Positions 6,981 to 15,971 of a DNA stretch of 64,000 nucleotides are shown here, piece after piece (within the stretch, counting starts at the first letter, position 1; each line of letters starts with the position of its first letter). The stretch comes from JAHFUI01 sp039931615. GTDB taxonomy: Bacteria > Acidobacteriota > Vicinamibacteria > Vicinamibacterales > CAVVIG01. Under the pieces are notes generated by a model. The model did no database searches. It worked only from the letters and a program-made list of their open reading frames with translations, and was not told the origin of the DNA. Made by a program: the position numbers and the translations under genes. The stretch is from contig JBDTRR010000008.1 in the NCBI GenBank assembly GCA_039931615.1, positions 62,001 to 126,000 of the forward strand, read 5' to 3'.

Positions 6981-9454
6981 GACCGCGATTTCCTCATCCG
7001 GAACGGGGTGCTTCGGACAATCGCCAGGATCGTCGCCGACCAGCTGTAATCGTCCGCCGCCGCGGCCCGCACGATCGAGCGGATCGCGGGCGCGTCGAAA
7101 TACTGCATCTCGCGACCGCTGGCGTAGGTGAGCAGCTTCCCGGTCACCGTTCGCACGAACTGCTCCTGCTGCGCGACCAGGGCCCGGCGCAGCGCGGCCG
7201 GTCCGTCCACCTTGGTCCCATCCAGCAGCACGCCGGTCGCGTCGATCGGCGTGTCGCCGTCCCTGGTCCGCCATTGGCCAAGCGCATCGAAGTTCTCGAG
7301 GCTGAAGCCGAGCGGGTCCATTTGCGCATGGCAGCTGGCGCACGCCGGATTGGCACGATGCTGCTCGAGCATCCCGCGCACCGATAGCGCTGTCCCACCC
7401 TGGCCCGCTTCCAGGTTGGTGTTCACGTCGGGCGGCGGCGGCGGCACGGGCGCGGCCAGGATGTTCTCCATCAGCCACTTGCCGCGGATGGTCGGCGCGG
7501 TGCGGGTCGGATACGACGGGACCGCCAGGACGCTCGCCTTGCCGAGCAGGCCCCAGCGGTTCTCATCGGTCAGGGTCACCCGCCGGAAATGGCTGCCGTA
7601 GATCCCGGCCATGCCGTAGTGTCTGGCGAGCTGCTCGTTCAGGAACGTCTCGTTCGAGGTCAGCAGCTGCACGATGCTGCGGTTCGCCTTCAGCTGGTCG
7701 TCGAGGAACAGCTCGGTCTCGCGCACGAAGGCGGCGCGGAGGTTGTCGTCGAACCAGGGGAACTTCCGGTTGGCGTCCGGCGTCAGCAGCGAGACGTTGC
7801 GGGTCTGCAGCCACTGCCCGAAGAAGTTCGACACCAGCGCGCCGCGCGCGCGCGGGTCGGCGAGCAGCCGCCTCGACTGCCGATTGAGGACCTCGGGCTC
7901 GCTCAGTTTTCCGCTGATCGCCAGGTCGAGCAGTTCGTCGTCCGGCGTGCTGCTCCACAGGAAGAACGACAGTCGTGAGGCCAGTTCGAGATCGGAGACA
8001 CGATAGGCGGCGCCGCGGGCAACCGTCTCGGGATCGGTTTCAATCCGGAAGAGGAAGTCCGGACTGACGAGAAGCCGTTCGAGCGCGGCGCGGATCCCGC
8101 TGTCGAAGTCGCCGTCGGCGCGCGCGCGCTCGTAGAAGCCGAGCAGCGTCCGGGTATCGTCGGCAGTCGCCGGCCGGCGATACGCCCGCCGCGCCAGCGT
8201 CGACAGAATCGTCGTCGCGCAGCCGGTCTCGTCGGTCCGGCCGGCCGGACGACAGACGAAGATGCGGCGCCGGCTGGGTGAATCCTCAGGCACCCGTCCG
8301 TTGTACGGGCCGCCGATCAGGAGCGAGGAAATGAACAGCGGCACGCTCGGGACGTCGTATTCCCGGCTCCAGATCGGAATGCGATCCGGTCCCAGCCCCT
8401 CCGGCTTGACGCGGTCCGATTTGACGACGGTCGCGACGACCTGGCGGAGGCCGGCCTTCAGCGGGAGACGAACCTGCAGCGCCTCATCGGCATCGCCCGC
8501 AGTCTTCGCGTCCACATCCGCAGGGTCCGCGTCGGCGAGGGACTGCTCCGCGCCGCCGCCAATCTGGAACCGGCCGACCCGCATGCCGTCGACCCGAATC
8601 TCGATCTCGTTCGGGACGTTCAGGCCACGGATCACGTCGGCATAGGTTCGCGCCAGCCGCACCCTGAAGACGTACTCACCGTCGAGCGGAAAATAATGCC
8701 GCGCCGCAATCCCGCCGCGCGACCCGAGGGGGAAATCCTCGCTCAGTCGATCGGTCTGCCACAACCAGGTCTGCTCATTCGAGTTGCCCTTGACGGCGGT
8801 GTAGCGCTCGACGGTCGGACGAAGCGACGCATCGCCGACGGCGAAGCGGGCGATCCTGGCCGCCGCCGTCAGATACCGGTCGAGGAGCGCCGGCTCGATC
8901 GACAGCGCATCGGCATTGGTGTCGAAGCCGTGCGCCTGCGCATCGGGCGGCAGCAGCGCCGTGGCATCGATCTCCAGTCCGAGCAGGTCACGGACGGCAT
9001 TGGCGTATTCGGGACGATTGAGCCGATGGAGATCCGCCGGGCGGCCCGGATTCGGCCGGGCGGCCGCCACCCGATCCAGTTCCTGCTCCAGCCCTTCCGC
9101 CACGGCATCATAGACGGCGTTGTCCGGCCGGGGCCGGCCGGCCGGCGGCATCGCCCGGCTGCGCAGTTTCACGACGACTTTTTCCCACGTCGCCGCCGCA
9201 CCGGAGACATCTCCGGCAGCCACCGCGTCGAGCGCGAGGCCGGCGGTTTTCACCCGCTCGTTATGACAGGAGACGCAGTATCTGGTGACCAGCTCACGCG
9301 CGGGATTGACGGGCGGCGCGACAGTCGACGCCGGCGCCTGTGACGCGGCGCTGACGCGAACAGACCGTGAGCCCTCGACGCCCACCGCTCCGATCCAGGC
9401 GGCGCAGATGCCGGCCACCAGCCTCTTCTGCGGCATCACGCGGAGGAAAGACAT
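6977..9454 (-). CDS. DUF1592-type multidomain c-type cytochrome-like protein (DUF1587/1592/1595/1588/1585)
   Basis: A large exported protein (825 residues from ATG 9454) of the class common in Planctomycetes and Acidobacteria. An N-terminal hydrophobic segment (LVAGICAAWIGAVGV) is followed by a heme-binding CVSCH near residue 63 and a second CASCH near residue 703, just before DPLGFSLENFDALGQWR. Between them lie LHRLNRPEYANAVRDLLGLEI (DUF1587), a carbohydrate-binding-like beta domain, and DUF1592/1595 segments such as ELASRLSFFLWSSTPDDELL. Two CxxCH motifs suggest two covalent hemes and electron transfer in the periplasm. Substrate and partner are unknown. It begins 13 bases after the ankyrin stop codon. 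Confidence 0.93.
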   Translation of the reverse strand: MSFLRVMPQKRLVAGICAAWIGAVGVEGSRSVRVSAASQAPASTVAPPVNPARELVTRYCVSCHNERVKTAGLALDAVAAGDVSGAAATWEKVVVKLRSRAMPPAGRPRPDNAVYDAVAEGLEQELDRVAAARPNPGRPADLHRLNRPEYANAVRDLLGLEIDATALLPPDAQAHGFDTNADALSIEPALLDRYLTAAARIARFAVGDASLRPTVERYTAVKGNSNEQTWLWQTDRLSEDFPLGSRGGIAARHYFPLDGEYVFRVRLARTYADVIRGLNVPNEIEIRVDGMRVGRFQIGGGAEQSLADADPADVDAKTAGDADEALQVRLPLKAGLRQVVATVVKSDRVKPEGLGPDRIPIWSREYDVPSVPLFISSLLIGGPYNGRVPEDSPSRRRIFVCRPAGRTDETGCATTILSTLARRAYRRPATADDTRTLLGFYERARADGDFDSGIRAALERLLVSPDFLFRIETDPETVARGAAYRVSDLELASRLSFFLWSSTPDDELLDLAISGKLSEPEVLNRQSRRLLADPRARGALVSNFFGQWLQTRNVSLLTPDANRKFPWFDDNLRAAFVRETELFLDDQLKANRSIVQLLTSNETFLNEQLARHYGMAGIYGSHFRRVTLTDENRWGLLGKASVLAVPSYPTRTAPTIRGKWLMENILAAPVPPPPPDVNTNLEAGQGGTALSVRGMLEQHRANPACASCHAQMDPLGFSLENFDALGQWRTRDGDTPIDATGVLLDGTKVDGPAALRRALVAQQEQFVRTVTGKLLTYASGREMQYFDAPAIRSIVRAAAADDYSWSATILAIVRSTPFRMRKSRS

Positions 9455-9467
9455 CACCGGCCGAGCC

Positions 9468-11069
9468 TCAACGGCATTTGTTCTGGGCCTGGCACGGCCG
9501 TCCGAGCTTCGGATCCGCGCCATGTGCGAGCAGGAGGTCGGCGCCCTCCTTGTTGTAGAGCACGCCGCCGAGCCGATCGCCGAATCCGGACGCCGCCAGC
9601 CACGGGGTGACGCCGGCCTTGCTGACGGCGTTGACGTCCGCGCCGTGGTCGATCAGCAGCGCCAGCAACGTGTTCCAGCCGCGGTACGCCGCACCAAACA
9701 GCGCGTTTTCCCCGTTGGTGGTCGCGCCTCTGGCGTCCCCGCCCAAGGTGATCAGAAACTTCACGACCGCGAGCGCCTGCTCCTCGGCAATCGGACTTTC
9801 GCCAATCCCCCGATTCAGGCCCGACGCCGCCATCACCGGCGTCGTGCCGCTGTCGGTGGCGTGCGCCGGATCGGCGCCGGCGGCCAGCAGCAGCCGCATC
9901 AGCTCGAGATCGGCCGCGGCGCAGGCGAGCAGGAAGGGCGTCGCGCCTGGCGCGTCTTCGTAGCCGCCGGCAAATCCCGGCGGCCGCTGCGTCATGCGTC
10001 CATTCGGATTGGCGCCGCGATCGAGCAGGGCCTTGACCAGCTGCAGCTTGGCCTGCCGCCCCGGAATTCCGCTCATCGGATCGGTAAACCCGTAGACCGG
10101 ATTCGACGGCCCGCTCTCCCAGGTGCCGGCCGCCCAATGCAGCGGCGTGAAGCCGGCGTCACCGATGTTCGGGTCCGCGCCATGCTCGAGCAGCACCAGC
10201 GCGAGCGGCACGTGGCCGCGCAGGGTGGCGACGAGCAGTGGCGTGCTGCCGACCGACAGGGTCGCCTGATAAGCGGGCCCTCTGGGAGCGCTTCCCGCGG
10301 GCGCAAACGCGCCTCCGGCAGCCGCACCCGATGCAGTCCGGCCGTCTTTGAGACCCTCGGCTTTGCCCCGTCCCCTGCCGACGGGTTCGGGCTCTGACCG
10401 GATATTGACGTCGACGCCTGCGCCCAGCAGCCGCCGGGTGACCTCGAGGTCCCCCTCACGCGCCGCGAAATGCAGCGCGGTAAATCCCTTTTTCGTCCGG
10501 GCCTGACGGTCGGCCCCCGCCCCGATCAGCGCGCGGACCACGTCGGAATGATGCTCGGAGGCCGCCCACATCAGCGCCGTCTGGTTCTCCGCCGGCTCCC
10601 TGGCGTTGACGTCGGCGCCGCGAGCAATCAGCATCCGGACGGCGTCCGTGCTGCCGCTGCTCGAGCAGGTCATGATCGGCGTCTCGCCGGTGGCAATCGG
10701 CGTGTCTGGCCTGGCGCCGGCCTTCAACAGCCGTTCGACCAGCGCCGCGCTGCCGTTGGTGCAGGCCAGGGACAGCGGAGTGACCCGGAAATCGTTGGCC
10801 GCGTTCGCGTTGGCGCCGGCGTGAATCAGAAGATCGGCGGTGGCGACATCGTTCCACTGCGCCGCCCACAGGAGCGCGGTCGAGCCGTCCTCCGACCGGG
10901 CGTTGACGTCGACACGCTGAGTCAACAGCGCACGAACCTGCACCTGGTCCTGGTGACGGGCCGCGTCGACGAGACGGACGTCGCCGGGCGCCGCGGCGGC
11001 GCCCGGACCGATCAGCAGCACCGACAGAACCGCTCCGGCCAGGCCGATCCGCCGTCCGTCGTCGCGCAT
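9468..11069 (-). CDS. Exported ankyrin-repeat protein
   Basis: A 533-residue protein with a signal peptide (RIGLAGAVLSVLLIGPG, then AAAAPGD) followed by about ten ankyrin repeats. Typical repeats are TALLWAAQWNDVATADLLIHA, TALHFAAREGDLEVTRRLL and TPLHWAAGTWESGP. A Gly/Ala/Arg-rich linker (around 245-290) interrupts the array. Ankyrin repeats are protein-binding scaffolds, so it probably assembles or recruits the cytochrome and DUF1552 partners in the periplasm. It is the first gene of a four-gene operon. An extended -10 box lies about 45 bases upstream of the ATG at 11069. Confidence 0.92.
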   Translation of the reverse strand: MRDDGRRIGLAGAVLSVLLIGPGAAAAPGDVRLVDAARHQDQVQVRALLTQRVDVNARSEDGSTALLWAAQWNDVATADLLIHAGANANAANDFRVTPLSLACTNGSAALVERLLKAGARPDTPIATGETPIMTCSSSGSTDAVRMLIARGADVNAREPAENQTALMWAASEHHSDVVRALIGAGADRQARTKKGFTALHFAAREGDLEVTRRLLGAGVDVNIRSEPEPVGRGRGKAEGLKDGRTASGAAAGGAFAPAGSAPRGPAYQATLSVGSTPLLVATLRGHVPLALVLLEHGADPNIGDAGFTPLHWAAGTWESGPSNPVYGFTDPMSGIPGRQAKLQLVKALLDRGANPNGRMTQRPPGFAGGYEDAPGATPFLLACAAADLELMRLLLAAGADPAHATDSGTTPVMAASGLNRGIGESPIAEEQALAVVKFLITLGGDARGATTNGENALFGAAYRGWNTLLALLIDHGADVNAVSKAGVTPWLAASGFGDRLGGVLYNKEGADLLLAHGADPKLGRPCQAQNKCR

Positions 11070-11118
11070 GCCGTGCCTCTCGAGCTGGCGGCAGGAGTGA
11101 AGGTGTCCGCCGGTTCGG

Positions 11119-11127
11119 TTTATAGCA
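11119..11127 (-). promoter_or_regulatory. Candidate extended -10 promoter element of the ankyrin-cytochrome operon
   Basis: On the minus strand this reads TGCTATAAA, matching the extended -10 pattern TGnTATAAT at all but the last base. A start near 11112 would leave a leader of about 43 bases before the ATG at 11069, which has a GAGAGG ribosome binding site. No convincing -35 hexamer lies 17 bases upstream, which is acceptable for extended -10 promoters. The surrounding gap (11070-11356) lies between divergent genes. Confidence 0.45.
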
Positions 11128-11356
11128 TGACGGCGTGGTCTTCGCTGCGATTTCTGAACGGTTGCGCTGCGATGTTGAACCGGTGGGGAGGCGGCTGCCG
11201 GTCCAGTTCCGGCCGCCCCGGCGGCCTGTGCTCGTCGACCGCGATCGCGAACAGACCGCTGATGCCTGACGCAGGAGTCCTTTGCAACCGGGCGGACCCA
11301 TGACAGACTGAGGCCGCTTCCCGGGGTGGATCCGTCTTGACGACGAGGAGGAACGT

Positions 11357-12979
11357 ATGGTGCGAAGGCTTTCGATTCTCGTGGCGCTGCTTGGTCTGTC
11401 GGCCGGGACCGCGGTTGCTCAGGAGGTGGACGCGCGCGCGGCCCTGCTCGCCTCACTCAAGGCGATGGGCGGCGAGAATCTGAAGACCATCGAGATCGCG
11501 GCGGCGGGCTCGACCTCGCTGATCGGCCAGCAGTACTCAGTGGATGGCAACTGGCCGCAGATCGAGATCGCCAACTACACGCGCGCCATCGACTTCGACG
11601 CCAAATGGTCGCGCGAAGACTACACGCGCCGGCAGGGCAACTTTCCGACGTTCGGCCGGGTGCCGCTCGCCGAGCAGCGGGTGACGGCGATCGTGAACGG
11701 GTCCTACGCCTGGGACGTGAACAACGGCATGCCCGTCGCGCTGACGCGTCCGTACCTCGACGGCGTGCCGTTCAACGACCTCCGGCAGCTGGAGCTCGCG
11801 ATCACGCCGCACGGATTCCTCAAGACGGCGCTGGCCGCCGCCGACGCCAAGGCGATCCGGATGCAATACATCGGCGCCTCGGATTTCGGGCTGTCGCAGT
11901 TCGGCCGGACGGTGACGATCGTCTCGTTCACCTTCCTCGGCAAGTACAAGATCAACGGCACCATCGACGATCGCAATCTGGTCGAGCTGGTCGGCACCTG
12001 GTTCCCCAACCCGGTCTACGGCGACATGGACTACGAGATGCGCTACACCGAGTACCGGGACTTCGGCGGGGTCAAGTTTCCGATGCTGCTGCACACCCAC
12101 CAGGGCGACCCCAGGGTGAACGTCGCGCACAACTACTACGAGTACCGGGTCACCAGCGTCAAGCCGAACGCGCCGGTGGCGACGATCGCCGTGCCCGACA
12201 TCGTGCGCACGGCGCAGGTGCCGCCGGCCCGGGTCGAGAGTCAGCGGCTGGCGAACGGCGTCTGGCTGCTCGGCGGCGGCACGCACAACAGCCTGCTGGT
12301 GGAGTTCAAGGACTACCTCGCCGTGGTCGACGCCCCGAACAACGAGGCGCGTTCGCTGGCCGTCATTGCGGAAGCGGCGCGGCTGGTTCCGGGCAAGCCG
12401 ATTCAGTATGTGGTCAACACGCACCACCACTTCGATCACGCCGGCGGCCTCCGCACCTATCTGTCGCAGGGCACCACCATCGTCACGCACGAGACCAACA
12501 AGCAGTATTACCTCGACATCCTGTTCCACCCGGCGCCGCGCACGCTGCAGCCGGACCGGATGGCGCTGTACAACCCGATGTACTGGATCAGCCGTCGCCC
12601 GCCGCCGATCGAGACCGTCGCCGGCGAGCCGCGCAGTACCGCGAAGTACGTGGTCACCGACGGCGAGCGGATCCTGGAGATCATCAAGATCGAGGACATG
12701 TCGTACGAGTTGGGCGACAACTCGTACCGGCAGGGCAATCACAGCGTCGACATGCTGATCGCCTACCTGCCGAAGGAGAAGATCCTCTTCAATGCCGACC
12801 TCTACACGCCGCCGGCGCAGGGCGCGCAGCCGGCGCCGCCGACGACGGCGATGCGGAACCTGCAGCAGAACATCCGGAAGCTGAAGCTCGATGTGGCGCA
12901 GCACGCGCCGGCGCACGGCAGCGTCGGCACGCATGAGGAGTTCCTGCGGATCGTCGCCGGCAGCGGCCAGACCAAGTAG
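11357..12979 (+). CDS. Exported metallo-beta-lactamase-fold hydrolase
   Basis: A 540-residue protein with a signal peptide (MVRRLSILVALLGLSAGTAVA, cut after AQ). Residues about 25-285 form an N-terminal domain I cannot assign. The MBL fold follows: a zinc-binding THHHFDHAGG (HxHxDH, about 355-361), THETNKQYY, the later ligand-bearing QGNHSVDMLIAYL and FNADLY, and a terminal APAHGSVGTHEEF. The enzyme should bind one or two metal ions and hydrolyse an ester, amide or similar bond in the periplasm. GAGGAGGAAC gives a strong ribosome binding site before ATG 11357. It is divergent from the ankyrin operon, which suggests related function. Confidence 0.9.
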   Translation: MVRRLSILVALLGLSAGTAVAQEVDARAALLASLKAMGGENLKTIEIAAAGSTSLIGQQYSVDGNWPQIEIANYTRAIDFDAKWSREDYTRRQGNFPTFGRVPLAEQRVTAIVNGSYAWDVNNGMPVALTRPYLDGVPFNDLRQLELAITPHGFLKTALAAADAKAIRMQYIGASDFGLSQFGRTVTIVSFTFLGKYKINGTIDDRNLVELVGTWFPNPVYGDMDYEMRYTEYRDFGGVKFPMLLHTHQGDPRVNVAHNYYEYRVTSVKPNAPVATIAVPDIVRTAQVPPARVESQRLANGVWLLGGGTHNSLLVEFKDYLAVVDAPNNEARSLAVIAEAARLVPGKPIQYVVNTHHHFDHAGGLRTYLSQGTTIVTHETNKQYYLDILFHPAPRTLQPDRMALYNPMYWISRRPPPIETVAGEPRSTAKYVVTDGERILEIIKIEDMSYELGDNSYRQGNHSVDMLIAYLPKEKILFNADLYTPPAQGAQPAPPTTAMRNLQQNIRKLKLDVAQHAPAHGSVGTHEEFLRIVAGSGQTK

Positions 12980-13015
12980 GGCTGCCCCGGACCGCGGGCG
13001 CCCCCCCGCGCACCG

Positions 13016-13045
13016 ACACCGACATCACTTTGATGGTGCCGGTGT
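13016..13045. terminator. Possible bidirectional stem-loop terminator
   Basis: Bases 13016-13027 pair with 13034-13045 (12 positions, one mismatch, one G.T), with a six-base loop. It lies between the convergent MBL gene (ends 12979) and FkbM gene (ends 13122). There is no T tract, so intrinsic termination is only suggested. Confidence 0.35.
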
Positions 13046-13121
13046 CATTGACCGTTTCACTGAAGAACCGGACCGCGAGATCGAGCGGCAGGCTGGAGCC
13101 TGAGCGTCGTCGCGGTCGAAC

Positions 13122-13880
13122 TCATTTCATCGCGACAAAGATGTCTCCAAAGGTCGGGCCGCCGGGGACGGCCAGTCGCTCACGGGGAAATCGATCAAGG
13201 AATTGATCGATGGTCAGCCAGTCCGGGTGTGCCAACGCATCATCCTCAGCTGGCGTGAGGTTGATCGTGATCGGCCCCAGCCCGGAGAGATAGCGGACAC
13301 AGTTGATGACCTTCCCGACCTCGACGTCAGTGAGGTGATACTCAAATGAGATCCACCGGATCGGCCGGGTCAAACCCTGCAGCACTTCCAATTCATAGCC
13401 TTCGACATCGATCTTGATGTAGGCGGGCTCGCCGTACTTGGCGATCATCTGGTCGAGTGTGACCGTCGGCACGAGGATTTCGGACTCGACGCTCTCGGCC
13501 CAATGCTCGATGAAACCAGAAAACACCCGGTTGGGGCGGACAAAGAACCGGCGCATCCCCGGGGCCGATGCCACTGCCGCCTGCACGGTGGTCAACCTTG
13601 CATCACTGCCATGCCGCGCTTCCCACTCTTCCAGACAGTCGGCGAGTGGCTCGAACGCCACGACACGCGCGCCCAGCTTCAGGAAGACTCGAGATTTATT
13701 GCCGTAGTTCGCTCCCACATCGAACACGAGATCGTCGGGTTGAACGAATCTCGAGAAGAACGCCAGATCGGCTTTTTCCTGGTCGAGTTCGGTCCGGTTC
13801 AAGAAATGCCGCTGGAACCAGACGGCCTGGCGGTATATTCCGAGCGATCGTGTGATCTTCTTGACCGCTGTGTATCCCAT
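13122..13880 (-). CDS. FkbM family methyltransferase
   Basis: A 252-residue SAM-dependent methyltransferase of the FkbM family, which typically O-methylates sugars or polyketides. The SAM-binding motif I is LVFDVGANYGNKSRVFLKLG, the acidic strand-2 end is VVAFEPLADCLE, and the family hallmark IKIDVEGYELEVLQGL is present. It lies far from the main polysaccharide block, alone between convergent and divergent neighbours. It is the most distant of the four FkbM proteins in the window: the short form IDVEGYE and a hydrophobic C-terminal half differ from those at 25183 and 41540. Confidence 0.9.
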   Translation of the reverse strand: MGYTAVKKITRSLGIYRQAVWFQRHFLNRTELDQEKADLAFFSRFVQPDDLVFDVGANYGNKSRVFLKLGARVVAFEPLADCLEEWEARHGSDARLTTVQAAVASAPGMRRFFVRPNRVFSGFIEHWAESVESEILVPTVTLDQMIAKYGEPAYIKIDVEGYELEVLQGLTRPIRWISFEYHLTDVEVGKVINCVRYLSGLGPITINLTPAEDDALAHPDWLTIDQFLDRFPRERLAVPGGPTFGDIFVAMK

Positions 13881-14058
13881 GAGTCAGCACCCCTCACCCG
13901 ATGTCCGTTCAGATTGGCGACAGCACAGGGGCCTGATCCAGACCAGCTACCCGATCGTGTCCGTCGGCCGGCTCTCGAATGTGCTGCGGCTCCGGACGAG
14001 CAATCGATCCACTTCTTCTCATTCGTGCCGCCTGCGACCCGTTCATATTAACCTGCCA

Positions 14059-14078
14059 CGAACGGCGGCGGCCGTTCG
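14059..14078 (+). promoter_or_regulatory. Leader hairpin upstream of the NHL-repeat gene
   Basis: CGAACGGC (14059-14066) pairs perfectly with GCCGTTCG (14071-14078) around a four-base loop, 12 bases before the AAGGAGGA ribosome binding site (14091-14098). An A/T-rich TATTAA at 14046-14051 could be a -10 box placing the transcript start at or next to the hairpin, but no -35 box is evident. It may protect or regulate the mRNA 5' end. Confidence 0.35.
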
Positions 14079-14103
14079 GTCGTCGTCTTGAAGGAGGAGT
14101 GAG

Positions 14104-15564
14104 ATGAGACGAACACTGCCGGTCATTCTCAGCGCGTTGCTCAGCACCGTGGCCGCTGCGCCAGCCTGGGCCCAGTCACCGAAGCCCGATGCCGCGGCGC
14201 TCGCCAGGACCGGCATCCTGGAACGGCTCGCCGAGCGCACCGGCGTCTACGGCGTGCCGCCGACCGCGAAGACGCCAGGGTTTGTCGCCGATGCCGGCTG
14301 GCCGCAGAAGCTGCCCAACAACTGGCTCATCGGCCAGGTCGGCGGCCTGTTCGTCGCGCCCGACGATCACATCTGGATCTACCAGCGGCCGCGCACGCTG
14401 ACCAACGACGAGGCGGCGCTGACCGGAGCCACCCACAAGGCGAAAGACGGCAAGCCGGTCGACACGATGGGCTTTCCGCGCCCGTATGGATCGCTCGGCG
14501 ACTGCTGCCTGCCGGCCCCGTCGGTGATGGAGTTCGATGCGAGCGGAAAACTGCTGAATGCCTGGGGCGGCCCGGCCGATCCCGACAAATGCAAGCAGGA
14601 TGAGGGCTGCGTCTGGCCGGCCAGCGAGCACGGCATCTTCGTCGACCACAACGGCTTCGTCTATCTCGGCGGCAACAGCGCCAACGGTGATCCGAACGGT
14701 TCGGCCTGGGCCTCTAGCAGCGGCGCCGACGGCATGATCCTGAAATTCACCAAGGCCGGAAAGTTCGTGATGATGATCGGCGGTCCCGGCGCCAAGGGGC
14801 CCGACAGCAACAGCACGGGCGGCGGCCGCAACGGGTCGCCGCAATTCTACCTGCCGGCTGACATCACGGTCGATCCGGCTGACAACCGCATGTACATCTC
14901 CGACGGCTACGGCAACCGCCGCGTCGTCATCGTCGATGCCGCGACCGGCAAGTACCTCGGGCATTTCGGCGCGTATGGGAACAACCCGATTGACGATCGG
15001 GCGGCCGCGGCCGCCGGCGTCTGGATGAACGATCTCACCGCCGGCAGGATGAAGCCGGCGTTCTTCCGCAATCCGGTGCACTGCGTCAAGGTCAGCAAGG
15101 AAGGCCTGATCTACGTCTGCGACCGCGGCAACAATCGCCTGCAGGTCTTCAACGGCCGCGATCCCAACCTCGGCAAGGCCTGCGCGAACCCCACCGGCGA
15201 GGCCGGCAAGTGCGGGTTCGTCAAGGAGCAGTTCGTGGCGGTCAAGACCAACGGCCTGCCGGGGTCGGCGGTGTCGATGAACTTCTCGACCGACGCCGGG
15301 CAGTCGTGCCTTTATGTCGGCGACAACTCCAACATGACGATCTACGTGCTGAAGCGGGACACGCTGGAGGAGCTCGGCCGGCTCGGACGGAGCGGGCGGG
15401 AAGCCGGCGAGTTCCACTGGCTCCACCAGGTCAGCCTCGATTCAGCGGGAAACATCTACACCGCCGAAGTCGACACCGGGAAGCGCATCCAGAAATTCCT
15501 GCGCTACGGCGACCTGGGATGCAGCGGCACCGGGCGCGCGACGGTCGGCGGAGTCCTGCCGTAG
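14104..15564 (+). CDS. Exported NHL-repeat beta-propeller protein
   Basis: A 486-residue protein with a signal peptide (MRRTLPVILSALLSTVAAAP, cleavage near AWAQ). The rest is a six-bladed beta-propeller: repeated blades include ADITVDPADNRMYISDGYGNR, EGLIYVCDRGNNRLQVFNG and HQVSLDSAGNIYTAEVDTG, the NHL pattern. Several cysteines (GDCCLP, PDKCKQDEGC, KACANP/GKCGF) probably form disulfides in the periplasm. NHL propellers bind ligands or proteins, and some have lyase activity; no specific function can be given. A strong AAGGAGGAGTGAG precedes ATG 14104. It resembles other secreted propellers found beside DUF1592-type genes. Confidence 0.85.
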   Translation: MRRTLPVILSALLSTVAAAPAWAQSPKPDAAALARTGILERLAERTGVYGVPPTAKTPGFVADAGWPQKLPNNWLIGQVGGLFVAPDDHIWIYQRPRTLTNDEAALTGATHKAKDGKPVDTMGFPRPYGSLGDCCLPAPSVMEFDASGKLLNAWGGPADPDKCKQDEGCVWPASEHGIFVDHNGFVYLGGNSANGDPNGSAWASSSGADGMILKFTKAGKFVMMIGGPGAKGPDSNSTGGGRNGSPQFYLPADITVDPADNRMYISDGYGNRRVVIVDAATGKYLGHFGAYGNNPIDDRAAAAAGVWMNDLTAGRMKPAFFRNPVHCVKVSKEGLIYVCDRGNNRLQVFNGRDPNLGKACANPTGEAGKCGFVKEQFVAVKTNGLPGSAVSMNFSTDAGQSCLYVGDNSNMTIYVLKRDTLEELGRLGRSGREAGEFHWLHQVSLDSAGNIYTAEVDTGKRIQKFLRYGDLGCSGTGRATVGGVLP

Positions 15565-15583
15565 TGCCGCGCGCGCGGGGTGA

Positions 15584-15958
15584 TCACGGCCGGTTGATCA
15601 TCATCGTCGCCACCGCGGCGAAGAAAGGGCGGAGGATCCGGTCGGCCGCCGGCTCGAGCTGCACCTCGTCGAGGGCCCGCGTCATGAGCTGGAGCCAGCG
15701 GTCGCGCGCCGCTGGGGTGACGGCGAACGGCGCGTGACGCATCCGCAGCCGCGGGTGGCCGCGCCGTTCGATGTAGCGCGGCGGCCCGCCGAAGCGGCCG
15801 ATCAGGAAATCGCGCAGCCGCGCTTCGGCGTCGGCCAGTTCGCCGGCCGGGTACATCGGTCCGAGCAGGTCGTCGCCGGGCACCTGCCGATAGAACGCCG
15901 CGACCAGCCGGGTGAATCCGTCTTCCCCGATCGCGTCGTAGAGCTGTGATTCGTCCAC
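15584..15958 (-). CDS. Truncated hemoglobin, group II-like
   Basis: A globin of about 124 residues if the GTG at 15958 is used, the usual size for group II truncated hemoglobins. Supporting segments are LYDAIGEDGFTRLVAAFYRQV (helices A-B), a proline-rich loop with RRGHPRLRMRHAPF carrying the proximal His, and the conserved Trp of group II in ARDRWLQLMTRALDEV. Such globins bind O2 or NO and often serve in NO or oxidative detoxification. The frame continues upstream to a GTG at 16003, adding VRLKSDATYDLAES, but that segment is encoded by a palindromic repeat, so I favour the shorter start. It ends 20 bases from the NHL gene. Confidence 0.85.
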   Translation of the reverse strand: MDESQLYDAIGEDGFTRLVAAFYRQVPGDDLLGPMYPAGELADAEARLRDFLIGRFGGPPRYIERRGHPRLRMRHAPFAVTPAARDRWLQLMTRALDEVQLEPAADRILRPFFAAVATMMINRP

Positions 15959-15971
15959 GGATTCCGCCAAG

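Noticed and set aside
11537..12934. Long frames (about 440-465 codons) on both strands inside the MBL-fold gene
   Set aside because: Arg/Val/His-rich shadow translations without motifs; the MBL frame has a signal peptide and the zinc motif.
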